This document shows, in pieces, positions 57,083 through 64,000 of a stretch of 64,000 bases of DNA. Both the position numbers and the translations under genes were made by a program. The DNA is from Roseibium algicola. Its GTDB lineage: Bacteria > Pseudomonadota > Alphaproteobacteria > Rhizobiales > Stappiaceae. The stretch is taken from positions 5,485,001 to 5,549,000 of the forward strand of contig NZ_CP019630.1 of NCBI RefSeq assembly GCF_001999245.1, in the 5' to 3' direction. The notes beneath the pieces are model-generated. The model ran no database searches, was not told where the DNA came from, and saw only the letters and a list, made by a program, of their open reading frames with translations. Positions within the stretch are counted from its first letter, which is position 1, and every line of letters starts with the position of its first letter.

Positions 57083-58468
57083 ATGCGTACTGAAAGCGAC
57101 AGCATCGGCGAAATAGACGTGCCGGAGGACAAATACTGGGGGGCACAGACACAGCGCTCCTTGAAGTATTTTTCCATCGGTAGCGACCTGATGCCGATAG
57201 AGCTTGTCCACGCTTATGGCGTTTTGAAGAAGGCAGCGGCCCTAGCAAACGAAGAGCTGGGGTTGCTGGATGCAGATCTTGCTCGGTTGATTGTCCAGGC
57301 AGCCGACGAAGTAATTGATGGAAAACTTGACGACCATTTTCCGTTGCACGTCTGGATGACCGGCAGCGGAACACAAACCAACATGAACGTGAATGAAGTG
57401 ATCTCCAATCGCGCCATTGCCCTTGCCGGTGGTGTGCTGGGGTCAAAGGATCCGGTTCATCCAAACGATCACGTGAACCTGTCTCAATCGTCCAATGACA
57501 GCTTTCCCGCAGCGATGCACATGGCCGCTGCACTCCAGGTGACACATCGCCTTTTGCCCGGCGTCCAGCTGCTCCACAAGAGCCTGCAAGACAAAGCCGA
57601 CGCCTGGGACGACATCATAAAGATCGGCAGAACGCATATGCAGGACGCCACGCCTTTGACGCTTGGTCAGGAGTTTTCCGGTTATGCGGAAATGCTGCGT
57701 CAGGACATTGAGCGCATCAGTTTTGCCCTAAAGGATGTCTATGGACTGGCGCTGGGCGGAACCGCAGTCGGGACGGGCATCAACGCTCATCCCCTTTTTG
57801 CGGAGTTGTCTGCCACCCGGATCGCTGAACTGACGGACTTGCCGTTTTATACGGCTTCGAACAAGTTTGCGGTTCAGGGGGCGCATGATGCTCTTGTCAT
57901 GTTGAGCGGAGCCTTGAAGACGCTTTCAGTGTCCTTGTTCAAGATCGCAAACGATATCCGCCTCTTGTCCTGCGGGCCCCGCTGCGGTTTCTTTGAGTTG
58001 AAAATTCCGGCAAACGAGCCGGGCTCTTCGATAATGCCAGGCAAGGTCAACCCGACGCAGTGCGAGGCACTGGCGATGGTTGCGGCACAGGTGATGGGCA
58101 ATGACGTCGTCGTCGGGATAGGTGGCGCCAGTGGCTACCTGGAGATGAATGTCTACAAGCCGCTGATGATCAATGCGATCCTGCAGTCGGTAAAGATCAT
58201 GGGCGACGGTTGCACCAACTTCTCCCTTTTCCTGGTGGAAGGTATGGAGCCGAACGAGAAGCGCATCAGGGAGTTTCTGGATCAATCCCTGATGCTGGTG
58301 ACTGCGCTAAGTCCGGTGATCGGATATGACAAGGCCAGTCATGCCGCACACCATGCGTTTGAGCATGATCTGACCTTGAAGCAGGCATGCCTTGACCTTG
58401 AATTCGTCAGTGCGGAGGAATTCGACCGGGTTGTTGATCCGGCGAAGATGGTCCAGCCGTCGCTTTAA
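57083..58468 (+). CDS. fumC: Class II fumarate hydratase
   Basis: Iron-independent fumarase C (461 residues), converting fumarate to malate. The start [26 protein letters not shown] is typical. The substrate sites are [18 protein letters not shown] at about 97-114, [14 protein letters not shown] at about 128-141 and [11 protein letters not shown] at about 185-195, and the mobile loop [16 protein letters not shown] is near 315-330. Probably cotranscribed with the hydrolase gene upstream (AGGAGGCG precedes the start). Convergent with the FAH-family gene. Confidence 0.96.
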   Translation: MRTESDSIGEIDVPEDKYWGAQTQRSLKYFSIGSDLMPIELVHAYGVLKKAAALANEELGLLDADLARLIVQAADEVIDGKLDDHFPLHVWMTGSGTQTNMNVNEVISNRAIALAGGVLGSKDPVHPNDHVNLSQSSNDSFPAAMHMAAALQVTHRLLPGVQLLHKSLQDKADAWDDIIKIGRTHMQDATPLTLGQEFSGYAEMLRQDIERISFALKDVYGLALGGTAVGTGINAHPLFAELSATRIAELTDLPFYTASNKFAVQGAHDALVMLSGALKTLSVSLFKIANDIRLLSCGPRCGFFELKIPANEPGSSIMPGKVNPTQCEALAMVAAQVMGNDVVVGIGGASGYLEMNVYKPLMINAILQSVKIMGDGCTNFSLFLVEGMEPNEKRIREFLDQSLMLVTALSPVIGYDKASHAAHHAFEHDLTLKQACLDLEFVSAEEFDRVVDPAKMVQPSL

Positions 58469-58528
58469 GGTCGGCCGAAAGGTTCCTGATTAGCGCTTTC
58501 GTGATGCGCTGGGCAATTCGGCGTACGA

Positions 58529-59680
58529 CTACAAGAGACCCCTTTGTGCGAGATTGCGCATGAGGGAGCTTATGCCGAATGTCCATTCCGGACATTCGGT
58601 CGAAAGCCGGACCGTGTTGCTCAATCGACCTAGGCCCAGACTTTCGATTGTGACGACGTCGCCCAGTTTGTGAGTGAAACCTTCTCCGGCAACGTCCCGG
58701 TCCTGCGTCGGTGCGAAGAGGGTACCGAGAAACAGCATGATCCCGTCGGGATACTGATGGTGGCGGCCCAGGGTTTGCCGGACCAGATCCACAGGGTCCC
58801 GACTGATTTCCTTCATCGAAGATCTCCCCTTCAGGATGAAGCCGTCCGTTCCCTCCACCGTCAGGTCCAGCTCTGCCAGTCGAACGTCATCCAGAGAATA
58901 TCCCTGGTCGAATAGTCGGATCATCGGTCCGATGGCACAGGATGCATTGTTGTCCTTTGCCTTGGACAAGAGCAGAGCCGAACGGCCCTCGACATCACGC
59001 AGATTGACGTCGTTTCCAAGCGTTGCGCCAACAATCACACCCTTTGAAGAGACTGTCAGAACCACTTCCGGCTCTGGGTTGTTCCAGCTGGACACCGGGT
59101 GAAGTCCGACGTGGGCTCCGGTGCCGACAGAGGAAAGAACCTGCGCCTTGGAAAAGACCTCGGCATCCGGGCCGATGCCGACTTCCAGGTATTGGCTCCA
59201 GAGCCCCTCGGAGATAAGCGCTTGTTTGACCTTGGCAGCTTCTTCGGATCCGGCTCGCAGGTTACGCAGGCTGTCGCCGATGGTTGCACCTACCCGTGCC
59301 CGGATCGCTTCGGCCTTTTGAGGATCTCCTGCCGCTTTCTCCTCGATCACGCGTTCGACCATGGAGTTTGCGAAGGTCACGCCACATGCCTTCACTGCCT
59401 GTAAATCGCAGGGAGCCAGAAAATGCAGGTTGGCGAGATCGCTGCAGGTACCAGCCGCGATTTCATCCAGAGTACCAAGATCTTCTCCTTTAGCTGCGGC
59501 AACATAGGCAGCCGGTTCCCTTAGTTCGCAAATATCCCGAACGGTGGGGGCGGCTGCGGACGTGATGTCGAAAACGTGGTTTTCGCGCAGCGTGACGACG
59601 GCGGGCCCCCTGACATCGGGTCGCCAGACACGGCCCAAAAATGTGCCGGAGGACAATTCGGTTTCTGAATAGAATTTCAT
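58529..59680 (-). CDS. Fumarylacetoacetate hydrolase family protein
   Basis: FAH-fold enzyme (383 residues). The C-terminal catalytic part shows WNNPEPEVVLTVSSKGVIVGATLGNDVNLRDVEG (in parts, about 196-230), with the Glu-x-Glu and Asp that bind divalent metal, and a KAKDNNASCAIGPMI helix. The N-terminal half is an extra domain of about 180 residues. Enzymes of this size in alphaproteobacteria often act as dehydratases or hydrolases in sugar-acid or aromatic breakdown; the exact substrate is not inferable. Its upstream neighbour on the same strand is a GntR/FCD regulator, a frequent pairing for sugar-acid genes. Confidence 0.82.
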   Translation of the reverse strand: MKFYSETELSSGTFLGRVWRPDVRGPAVVTLRENHVFDITSAAAPTVRDICELREPAAYVAAAKGEDLGTLDEIAAGTCSDLANLHFLAPCDLQAVKACGVTFANSMVERVIEEKAAGDPQKAEAIRARVGATIGDSLRNLRAGSEEAAKVKQALISEGLWSQYLEVGIGPDAEVFSKAQVLSSVGTGAHVGLHPVSSWNNPEPEVVLTVSSKGVIVGATLGNDVNLRDVEGRSALLLSKAKDNNASCAIGPMIRLFDQGYSLDDVRLAELDLTVEGTDGFILKGRSSMKEISRDPVDLVRQTLGRHHQYPDGIMLFLGTLFAPTQDRDVAGEGFTHKLGDVVTIESLGLGRLSNTVRLSTECPEWTFGISSLMRNLAQRGLL

Positions 59681-59877
59681 GGCGTTCCCAGGTTGGCCGT
59701 TAGGCCATCATTGTTGGTTTTCCCTAGTCTGCTGGGAAAATTCTCAGTTGTCCAACAAATGTGAAAACGCAGGCGTCACTCCACGAGTTCTCTTGAGAGA
59801 GCGGGTATCCGGTTGAGAAATTATCGGATGCCTGTCTTTGTTTGCCGGACAGACCTACAGGTGTCCTGTGAACCACG

Positions 59878-60636
59878 TCACTCCTGGAGGGTCGAAGCGA
59901 CCAGCTTGTCCGCCATGGCCTTGTTTTGCACCAGCATGTCTTTCATGCGTCCACGCGCCAGTTCTGCGTCTCCGGAATCGATCGCTTCAGCAACGCCGAC
60001 GTGATTGCGACGTGCAATCTTTTCTTCCGGAGGGGTTCGTTGTGAAGCGGCATAGGAAAAGAGCATAACCGCGTAGATCAGATTCTGGAGCTGGGAAAGC
60101 ATCTGATTGCCACTGGCCTGCAGGATCGTGGCATGGAACATGTAGTCGGCGCCGATCATGCTTTCCTGACCATCCAGAGGATGGATGGCACGCGCGGCCG
60201 CAAGAATGGTGTCGCGTTGCTCCCGGCTTGCGTTGACGGCTGCCAGGGCGGCGGCCTCCGGCTCGAAAATCAGTCTGAGGTCGGTTGCTTCCGCATAAAT
60301 TCTCGCAGTCTGCGGACTTCTTGGGTCATGCCAGCGAATGACGTCCGGATCGAGAAGGTTCCAGTCGTCAAAGGGGCAGACCCGAGACCCATATCTGCGT
60401 GCCGTTCGAACGAGCCCTTTGCCGCAAAGCACCTTGATGGCTTCTCGGACAACAGTTCGCGAAACACCGAGGCTGTCGACAAGTTCGTCCTCACGCGGAA
60501 GGATCGCGCCTGTCGGATATTCTCCCCGCGCAATCTTTCTACCGAGATGTTCGACCGTATCTTTGACTGCCCCCGTCGGCAGGGATGTAAGGACCTTGTC
60601 CGGAAGTTCGAAGAAATTACGCTTTTTATTATCCAT
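59878..60636 (-). CDS. GntR/FadR-family transcriptional regulator (FCD domain)
   Basis: Regulator of 252 residues with a GntR winged helix (about 27-90: GEYPTGAILPREDELVDSLGVSRTVVREAIKVL in parts) and a C-terminal FCD effector domain (about 105-235). The FCD metal ligands are plausible in DLRLIFEPEAA and in the MIGADYMFHATILQASGN segment. FCD regulators commonly respond to sugar acids or other carboxylates. It is 197 bases upstream of the FAH-family gene on the same strand and probably controls it. Confidence 0.88.
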   Translation of the reverse strand: MDNKKRNFFELPDKVLTSLPTGAVKDTVEHLGRKIARGEYPTGAILPREDELVDSLGVSRTVVREAIKVLCGKGLVRTARRYGSRVCPFDDWNLLDPDVIRWHDPRSPQTARIYAEATDLRLIFEPEAAALAAVNASREQRDTILAAARAIHPLDGQESMIGADYMFHATILQASGNQMLSQLQNLIYAVMLFSYAASQRTPPEEKIARRNHVGVAEAIDSGDAELARGRMKDMLVQNKAMADKLVASTLQE

Positions 60637-60879
60637 TCAACAGACTCAGGCAGTCGGGTCTTTCCAATCGTATTTGATCGGCGAGACCGGCGTTGTGTCC
60701 TGCGCATGTTTTACAAGCGAATTTTATAAAATACTAGATTTAATGAGTTGCCACGACGTTTTGCAAAGCTAATACGTCGCTTCTGGAGTCTCTTTATGTC
60801 GCTGCTGTTTGAATTATTGACCATTCAGGCAAGGAAATGAATTCGCTGCTTTGAAATTTGTAGGACAATTACTCGGGAC

Positions 60880-61248
60880 CTAGCCATCCAGAGCATAAAG
60901 CCTTTGTGCAAGTTTTCTGACGCCGGTGTTCTTGAAGTGCCGGATACTTGCAGGTGGAACTAAATAGACAACTCCGGCGGCCAGTCCGTCGCGCCAGCGC
61001 AGCTGCACTTCGGCAACGGTTTTGGGGACGGCATCGAAGACATAGAACTCCTCCGGCAGGTCGGTAACCTCGTTCAGTACGAGACGGACACCTCCATCCG
61101 AAATGTCCCTGATCGTGCAATCGCAAATAAATTCATTGTCCAGACTCGCAAGTTTCGCGGGGCGCAATCTTGTGCGTTGGCGCGGATGCAGGCGACGCTG
61201 AATTGCTGCGGCAATGGAGTCCCGTTTCGAAGACAGAAATGAAAACAT
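60880..61248 (-). CDS. PilZ-domain protein
   Basis: Single-domain PilZ protein (122 residues), a probable cyclic-di-GMP effector. The RxxxR-type arginine segment is HPRQRTRLRP at about residues 21-30 and the second motif is CTIRDISDGGVRLVL near 42-56, with the D-x-S-x-x-G consensus. It lies close to the flagellar operon, so a link to motility control is possible. Only 9 bases separate it from the gene upstream on the same strand. Confidence 0.85.
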   Translation of the reverse strand: MFSFLSSKRDSIAAAIQRRLHPRQRTRLRPAKLASLDNEFICDCTIRDISDGGVRLVLNEVTDLPEEFYVFDAVPKTVAEVQLRWRDGLAAGVVYLVPPASIRHFKNTGVRKLAQRLYALDG

Positions 61249-61257
61249 GGCACAACC

Positions 61258-61722
61258 TCAGTTGTTGGGTCTTGATGGGGCGAGCGGTCCCGTTGGCCTT
61301 AAGGGCTCTGGTCTGCCGGAACCGGGGAGTACGGGCCGATAGCTGGGATCTCCCAGCGTCGAGGGGCGGTGTGTGACTGGTGATTGTGCGTTCCGGCAAA
61401 GGCGATATGCAAGATCGTACAAACCGCGCCAACCAGCCGGTGTGCTGCCAAGGTTGTCCAGCACTGCAAGTGCACCGCCCGTTATTGCACCCCTGCGTGC
61501 TCCACTTGGGCCTTCCCAGGCGCCGCCTGCAACGGCGCCTTCCATCGCGCCGTCGACGATCGGCATGTCCGATTGATCCTTGTTGATATGCGCATCTGCA
61601 TAGGCTCTTGCGTAGGCGTCGCAGTTCGTGGTCTGGGCTGAGGCTTCTGGGGCCAGGCAGGCAACTGAAGCAGCGATTGCAGCCTGCAGGAGCCCGGCCT
61701 TCGCAAGCTGGACACGGTGCAT
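61258..61722 (-). CDS. Secreted glycine-zipper-like protein
   Basis: A 154-residue protein from the ATG at 61722; the frame is open upstream, but the signal peptide (residues about 8-29, ending ASA) starts here. The mature part contains a short Gly/Ala-rich stretch (GAMEGAVAGGAWEGPSGARRGAITGGALAVL) resembling a glycine zipper, two cysteines and a Pro-rich C-terminus. The function is unknown; such proteins often associate with the outer membrane or periplasm. Next to a PilZ gene on the same strand, 9 bases apart. Confidence 0.65.
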   Translation of the reverse strand: MHRVQLAKAGLLQAAIAASVACLAPEASAQTTNCDAYARAYADAHINKDQSDMPIVDGAMEGAVAGGAWEGPSGARRGAITGGALAVLDNLGSTPAGWRGLYDLAYRLCRNAQSPVTHRPSTLGDPSYRPVLPGSGRPEPLRPTGPLAPSRPNN

Positions 61723-61996
61723 CGTGAAGGCGCGACATATGAATGGTTGGACCGAGGGTCTGGCTGCTTTCCTTGCGCAGGTCGGCGGCTGCAGACGTTT
61801 CATACGCTTCTCCCTAATACCGAATACTGAAAGGGCAGGGGCGCCCGCACCGGTAATGCATGCACACCGAAGATTGCGTGAAACTTGCGTCGCAGGCGTC
61901 CGGGAAGGAACCCTGCCAAATCATCACGGTCGAACAGTTTCGGGCAAGCTTGGCTGACTATCCCTTGGGGCAACCTGAGCTGATAGGAGGTCTTCT

Positions 61997-62377
61997 ATGG
62001 AACCTGTGTTCCTGACCAAACTCGTTTCGAATAGCAATGACTGGCTGTCCGTCCGCCAGGCGACCATTGCCGAAAACATTGCCAACGCAAATACGCCAGG
62101 CTTCCGCTCCAAGGACCTGGAACCGTTCACAACCGTGATCAGCAAAACCCAGCTTGCCATGACCGCAACTCATGACGGCCATCTTGGTCAGACCATGGAA
62201 GCCGCGCGCAAGTCCGATGTCGAAAAGGCGGATAGCTGGACGGTCACGCATTCCGGTAACTCCGTCAGCCTGGAACAGGAACTCATGAAGGCAGGAGAGG
62301 TCGCGCGCGATCATTCGTTGAACGCCAGTATCGCGAAGTCCTTTCACCGCATGTACCTCTCCACAGTGAAATCCTAA
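61997..62377 (+). CDS. flgB: Flagellar basal-body rod protein FlgB
   Basis: Proximal rod subunit (126 residues) exported through the flagellar type III system. The N-terminal rod motif NDWLSVRQATIAENIANANTPGFRSKDLEPF at about residues 14-44 (in parts) is the family hallmark. A strong AGGAGG ribosome-binding site precedes the ATG. First gene of the rod operon flgB-flgC-fliE-flgG here. Confidence 0.96.
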   Translation: MEPVFLTKLVSNSNDWLSVRQATIAENIANANTPGFRSKDLEPFTTVISKTQLAMTATHDGHLGQTMEAARKSDVEKADSWTVTHSGNSVSLEQELMKAGEVARDHSLNASIAKSFHRMYLSTVKS

Positions 62378-62389
62378 AGGAAAACAATC

Positions 62390-62806
62390 ATGTCTGATCC
62401 GCTTTCCACAACCTTGCAGATTTCCGGCGCTGGTCTCAGAGCGCAGTCGGAGCGGTTGAGAGTTGTGTCCGAAAACCTCGCCAACGCCCGCTCTACCGGC
62501 GAAGCAGCCGGCGATGATCCCTATCGGCGCAAGACCATCACGTTCGAAAGTGAATTCAACCGCGCCGTCCAGGCCAACCTGGTTTCCGTGAAGGACATCG
62601 GCAAGGACAAAGCCGAGTTCGCGGTGGAATACGACCCCGGCCATCCGGCGGCAGACGAGAACGGCTACGTCAAGATGCCGAATGTCAACACGCTGCTTGA
62701 ACTGGCCGATATGCGTGAAACCAACCGCTCTTACGAAGCCAATCTGAAAGTCATGACGCAGGCCCGCGAGATGGTCATGCGCAACATTGACCTGTTGAGG
62801 AACTGA
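62390..62806 (+). CDS. flgC: Flagellar basal-body rod protein FlgC
   Basis: Proximal rod subunit (138 residues). N-terminal SGAGLRAQSERLRVVSENLANA and C-terminal LLELADMRETNRSYEANLKVMTQAREMVMRNIDLL helices, which pair in the rod, are both present. 12 bases after flgB and 2 bases before fliE. Confidence 0.96.
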   Translation: MSDPLSTTLQISGAGLRAQSERLRVVSENLANARSTGEAAGDDPYRRKTITFESEFNRAVQANLVSVKDIGKDKAEFAVEYDPGHPAADENGYVKMPNVNTLLELADMRETNRSYEANLKVMTQAREMVMRNIDLLRN

Positions 62807-62808
62807 TC

Positions 62809-63141
62809 ATGATCAATGAAATCTCCGCGCTGACATCGTCGACCGACGGCGTCCTGAAAGCAGCCTCCACCACCAGGTACACGGCGAGTACGCCGGATCT
62901 TGGCGGCACGGGCGCCGTGGGCGAATCCAGTTTCTCCGATGTGATGGCGAAAGTTTCGACCGATGCGATCGACAAGATCAAGCAAGGCGAAGCGGTATCG
63001 ATTGCAGGTGTCGACGGACAGGCGTCGGTACAGCAGGTGGTCGAGGCCGTAATGGCTGCTGAATCGACCCTCCAGACCGCAATTGCCATCCGCGACAAGG
63101 TCGTGAGCGCCTATCAGGAAATCAGCCGCATGTCGATCTGA
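62809..63141 (+). CDS. fliE: Flagellar hook-basal body complex protein FliE
   Basis: MS-ring/rod junction protein (110 residues). The C-terminal segment has the family pattern GVDGQASVQQVVEAVMAAESTLQTAIAIRDKVVSAYQEISRM, given here in parts. Starts 2 bases after the flgC stop, so it is translationally linked. Confidence 0.93.
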   Translation: MINEISALTSSTDGVLKAASTTRYTASTPDLGGTGAVGESSFSDVMAKVSTDAIDKIKQGEAVSIAGVDGQASVQQVVEAVMAAESTLQTAIAIRDKVVSAYQEISRMSI

Positions 63142-63189
63142 TCGAAGGCTTGGCCTCGATAAGCGATTGTAATTACCAGGAGAAAATCC

Positions 63190-63978
63190 ATGAAAGCCCT
63201 TGCTATCGCCGCGACCGGCATGAGCGCCCAGCAGACGAATGTCGAAGTGGTCGCCAACAACATCGCCAACATGAACACCACGTCCTTCAAACGTTCGCAG
63301 GCGGAATTCTCAGACCTGCTCTATCAGGCAGAGCGCCTGCAGGGCGTGCCGAACCGGGGTGGTGAAGATCCTGTACCGGAAGGTGCTCAGCTTGGTCTGG
63401 GCGTTCGTACCGCCGGGATCCGCAAACTCCATGCCCAAGGCTCGCTGACCAACACCGGCAACCAGTTCGATGTTGCGCTCGATGGGCGGGGATGGTTCGA
63501 AATTACCGGTCCTGATGACGAAACACTGTTTACCCGAGCCGGTTCGTTCAACAAGAATGCAGACGGCAGACTGGTGACCATTGACGGCTATGCCGTCGAA
63601 CCGGCGATCATCATTCCGCAAGAAACCATTGAAGTTGTCGTCAATGAATCGGGTCAGGTCTATGCCAAGGTCGATGGCGAGATGACGCCTCGTGAACTTG
63701 GACAGCTGACGCTTTCCAATTTTGCCAACGATGTCGGTCTGGAACCAGTGGGTGGCAACCTTTTCCGTGAAACCGAGGCGTCTGGCACGCCTGTTACCGG
63801 TGTTGCGGGTGATCCGGGTTTCGGCGTGGTTCGCCAGGGGTATCTGGAAAGCTCCAACGTTGATCCGGTAAAGGAAATCACTGCCTTGATCAGCGCTCAG
63901 CGCGGCTATGAAATGAACTCCAAGGTCATGAAAGCCGCCGACGAGATGGCCGGTACCGTCACCAACGGCATTCGCTAA
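63190..63978 (+). CDS. flgG: Flagellar basal-body rod protein FlgG
   Basis: Distal rod subunit (262 residues). The N-terminus ([39 protein letters not shown] in parts), the central domain with [27 protein letters not shown], and the C-terminal [36 protein letters not shown] are typical of FlgG. The ATG has CAGGAGAAAATCC upstream. The next gene starts 13 bases downstream. Confidence 0.97.
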   Translation: MKALAIAATGMSAQQTNVEVVANNIANMNTTSFKRSQAEFSDLLYQAERLQGVPNRGGEDPVPEGAQLGLGVRTAGIRKLHAQGSLTNTGNQFDVALDGRGWFEITGPDDETLFTRAGSFNKNADGRLVTIDGYAVEPAIIIPQETIEVVVNESGQVYAKVDGEMTPRELGQLTLSNFANDVGLEPVGGNLFRETEASGTPVTGVAGDPGFGVVRQGYLESSNVDPVKEITALISAQRGYEMNSKVMKAADEMAGTVTNGIR

Positions 63979-63991
63979 CAGGGAGAAGGTG

Positions 63992-64000
63992 ATGACGATC
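63992..64000 (+). CDS. First codons of the next flagellar gene
   Basis: Only ATG-ACG-ATC is inside the window, preceded by a GGGAGAAGG ribosome-binding site. By conserved order this could be flgA (P-ring chaperone), but nothing in nine bases can confirm it. Confidence 0.3.

Noticed and set aside
61930..61996. Possible sigma-54 promoter before flgB
   Set aside because: TGGCTGACTATCCCTTGG looks similar at first, but the GG to GC spacing of a -24/-12 element is not met.

Overview
This is a contiguous stretch of an alphaproteobacterial chromosome, most likely from Rhizobiales/Hyphomicrobiales and plausibly the Roseibium/Labrenzia/Stappia group. That placement is an inference from gene order (nuoK-L-M-N, birA, rnj, mce, DUF1467, proS, lolC-lolD, dnaE), the short ProS, RNase J, LpxI in place of LpxH, and direct-repeat GTTC-N7-GTTC SOS boxes. 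I saw no rRNA, tRNA, CRISPR array, insertion sequence or phage gene.

Layout. 1-8478: end of the complex I operon (nuoK to nuoN), then biotin ligase, RNase J, methylmalonyl-CoA epimerase and a small membrane protein, closed by a strong terminator. 9040-16538: prolyl-tRNA synthetase, the LolC/D lipoprotein exporter and replicative polymerase DnaE. Between lolD and dnaE lies a 32-residue membrane-protein gene directly behind a perfect LexA box. 16623-27110: a catabolic island with a LysR regulator, a peptide-type ABC importer with fused ATPases, allophanate hydrolase, a MocR regulator, a cupin and a VOC protein. 27276-41961: the conserved run rpsB-tsf-pyrH-frr-uppS-cdsA-dxr-rseP-bamA-lpxD-fabZ-lpxA-lpxI-lpxB, covering translation, isoprenoid carrier synthesis, envelope proteolysis, outer-membrane protein assembly and lipid A synthesis.

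41942-44034 (minus strand) is the most unusual part: a compact accessory cassette inserted tail to tail against lpxB. In transcription order it holds a secreted 139-residue protein, a 53-residue peptide with a C-Y-G-G-H-C centre, a long intercistronic hairpin, a small GRDP-like protein, and a PLP-fold aminotransferase whose start overlaps the preceding gene. This is the architecture expected of a ribosomally made, enzymatically modified peptide (RiPP) locus, but no known RiPP class is recognisable. It is my best candidate for an undescribed system.

44430-53500: a chemoreceptor, citrate synthase, glutamyl-tRNA synthetase, ComEC and LexA, the last with two tandem SOS boxes. 53622-60636: a PCC/DUF296 protein translationally coupled to an acyl-CoA ligase, an arylformamidase-like hydrolase, fumarase C, an FAH-family enzyme and a GntR/FCD regulator. 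60880-61722: a PilZ protein and a small secreted protein. 61997-64000: the start of a flagellar basal-body operon (flgB-flgC-fliE-flgG, with the first codons of the next gene at the edge).

The two LexA-box loci (lexA itself and the 32-residue gene) suggest that the small membrane protein is DNA-damage inducible, functionally reminiscent of the Caulobacter division inhibitor SidA.
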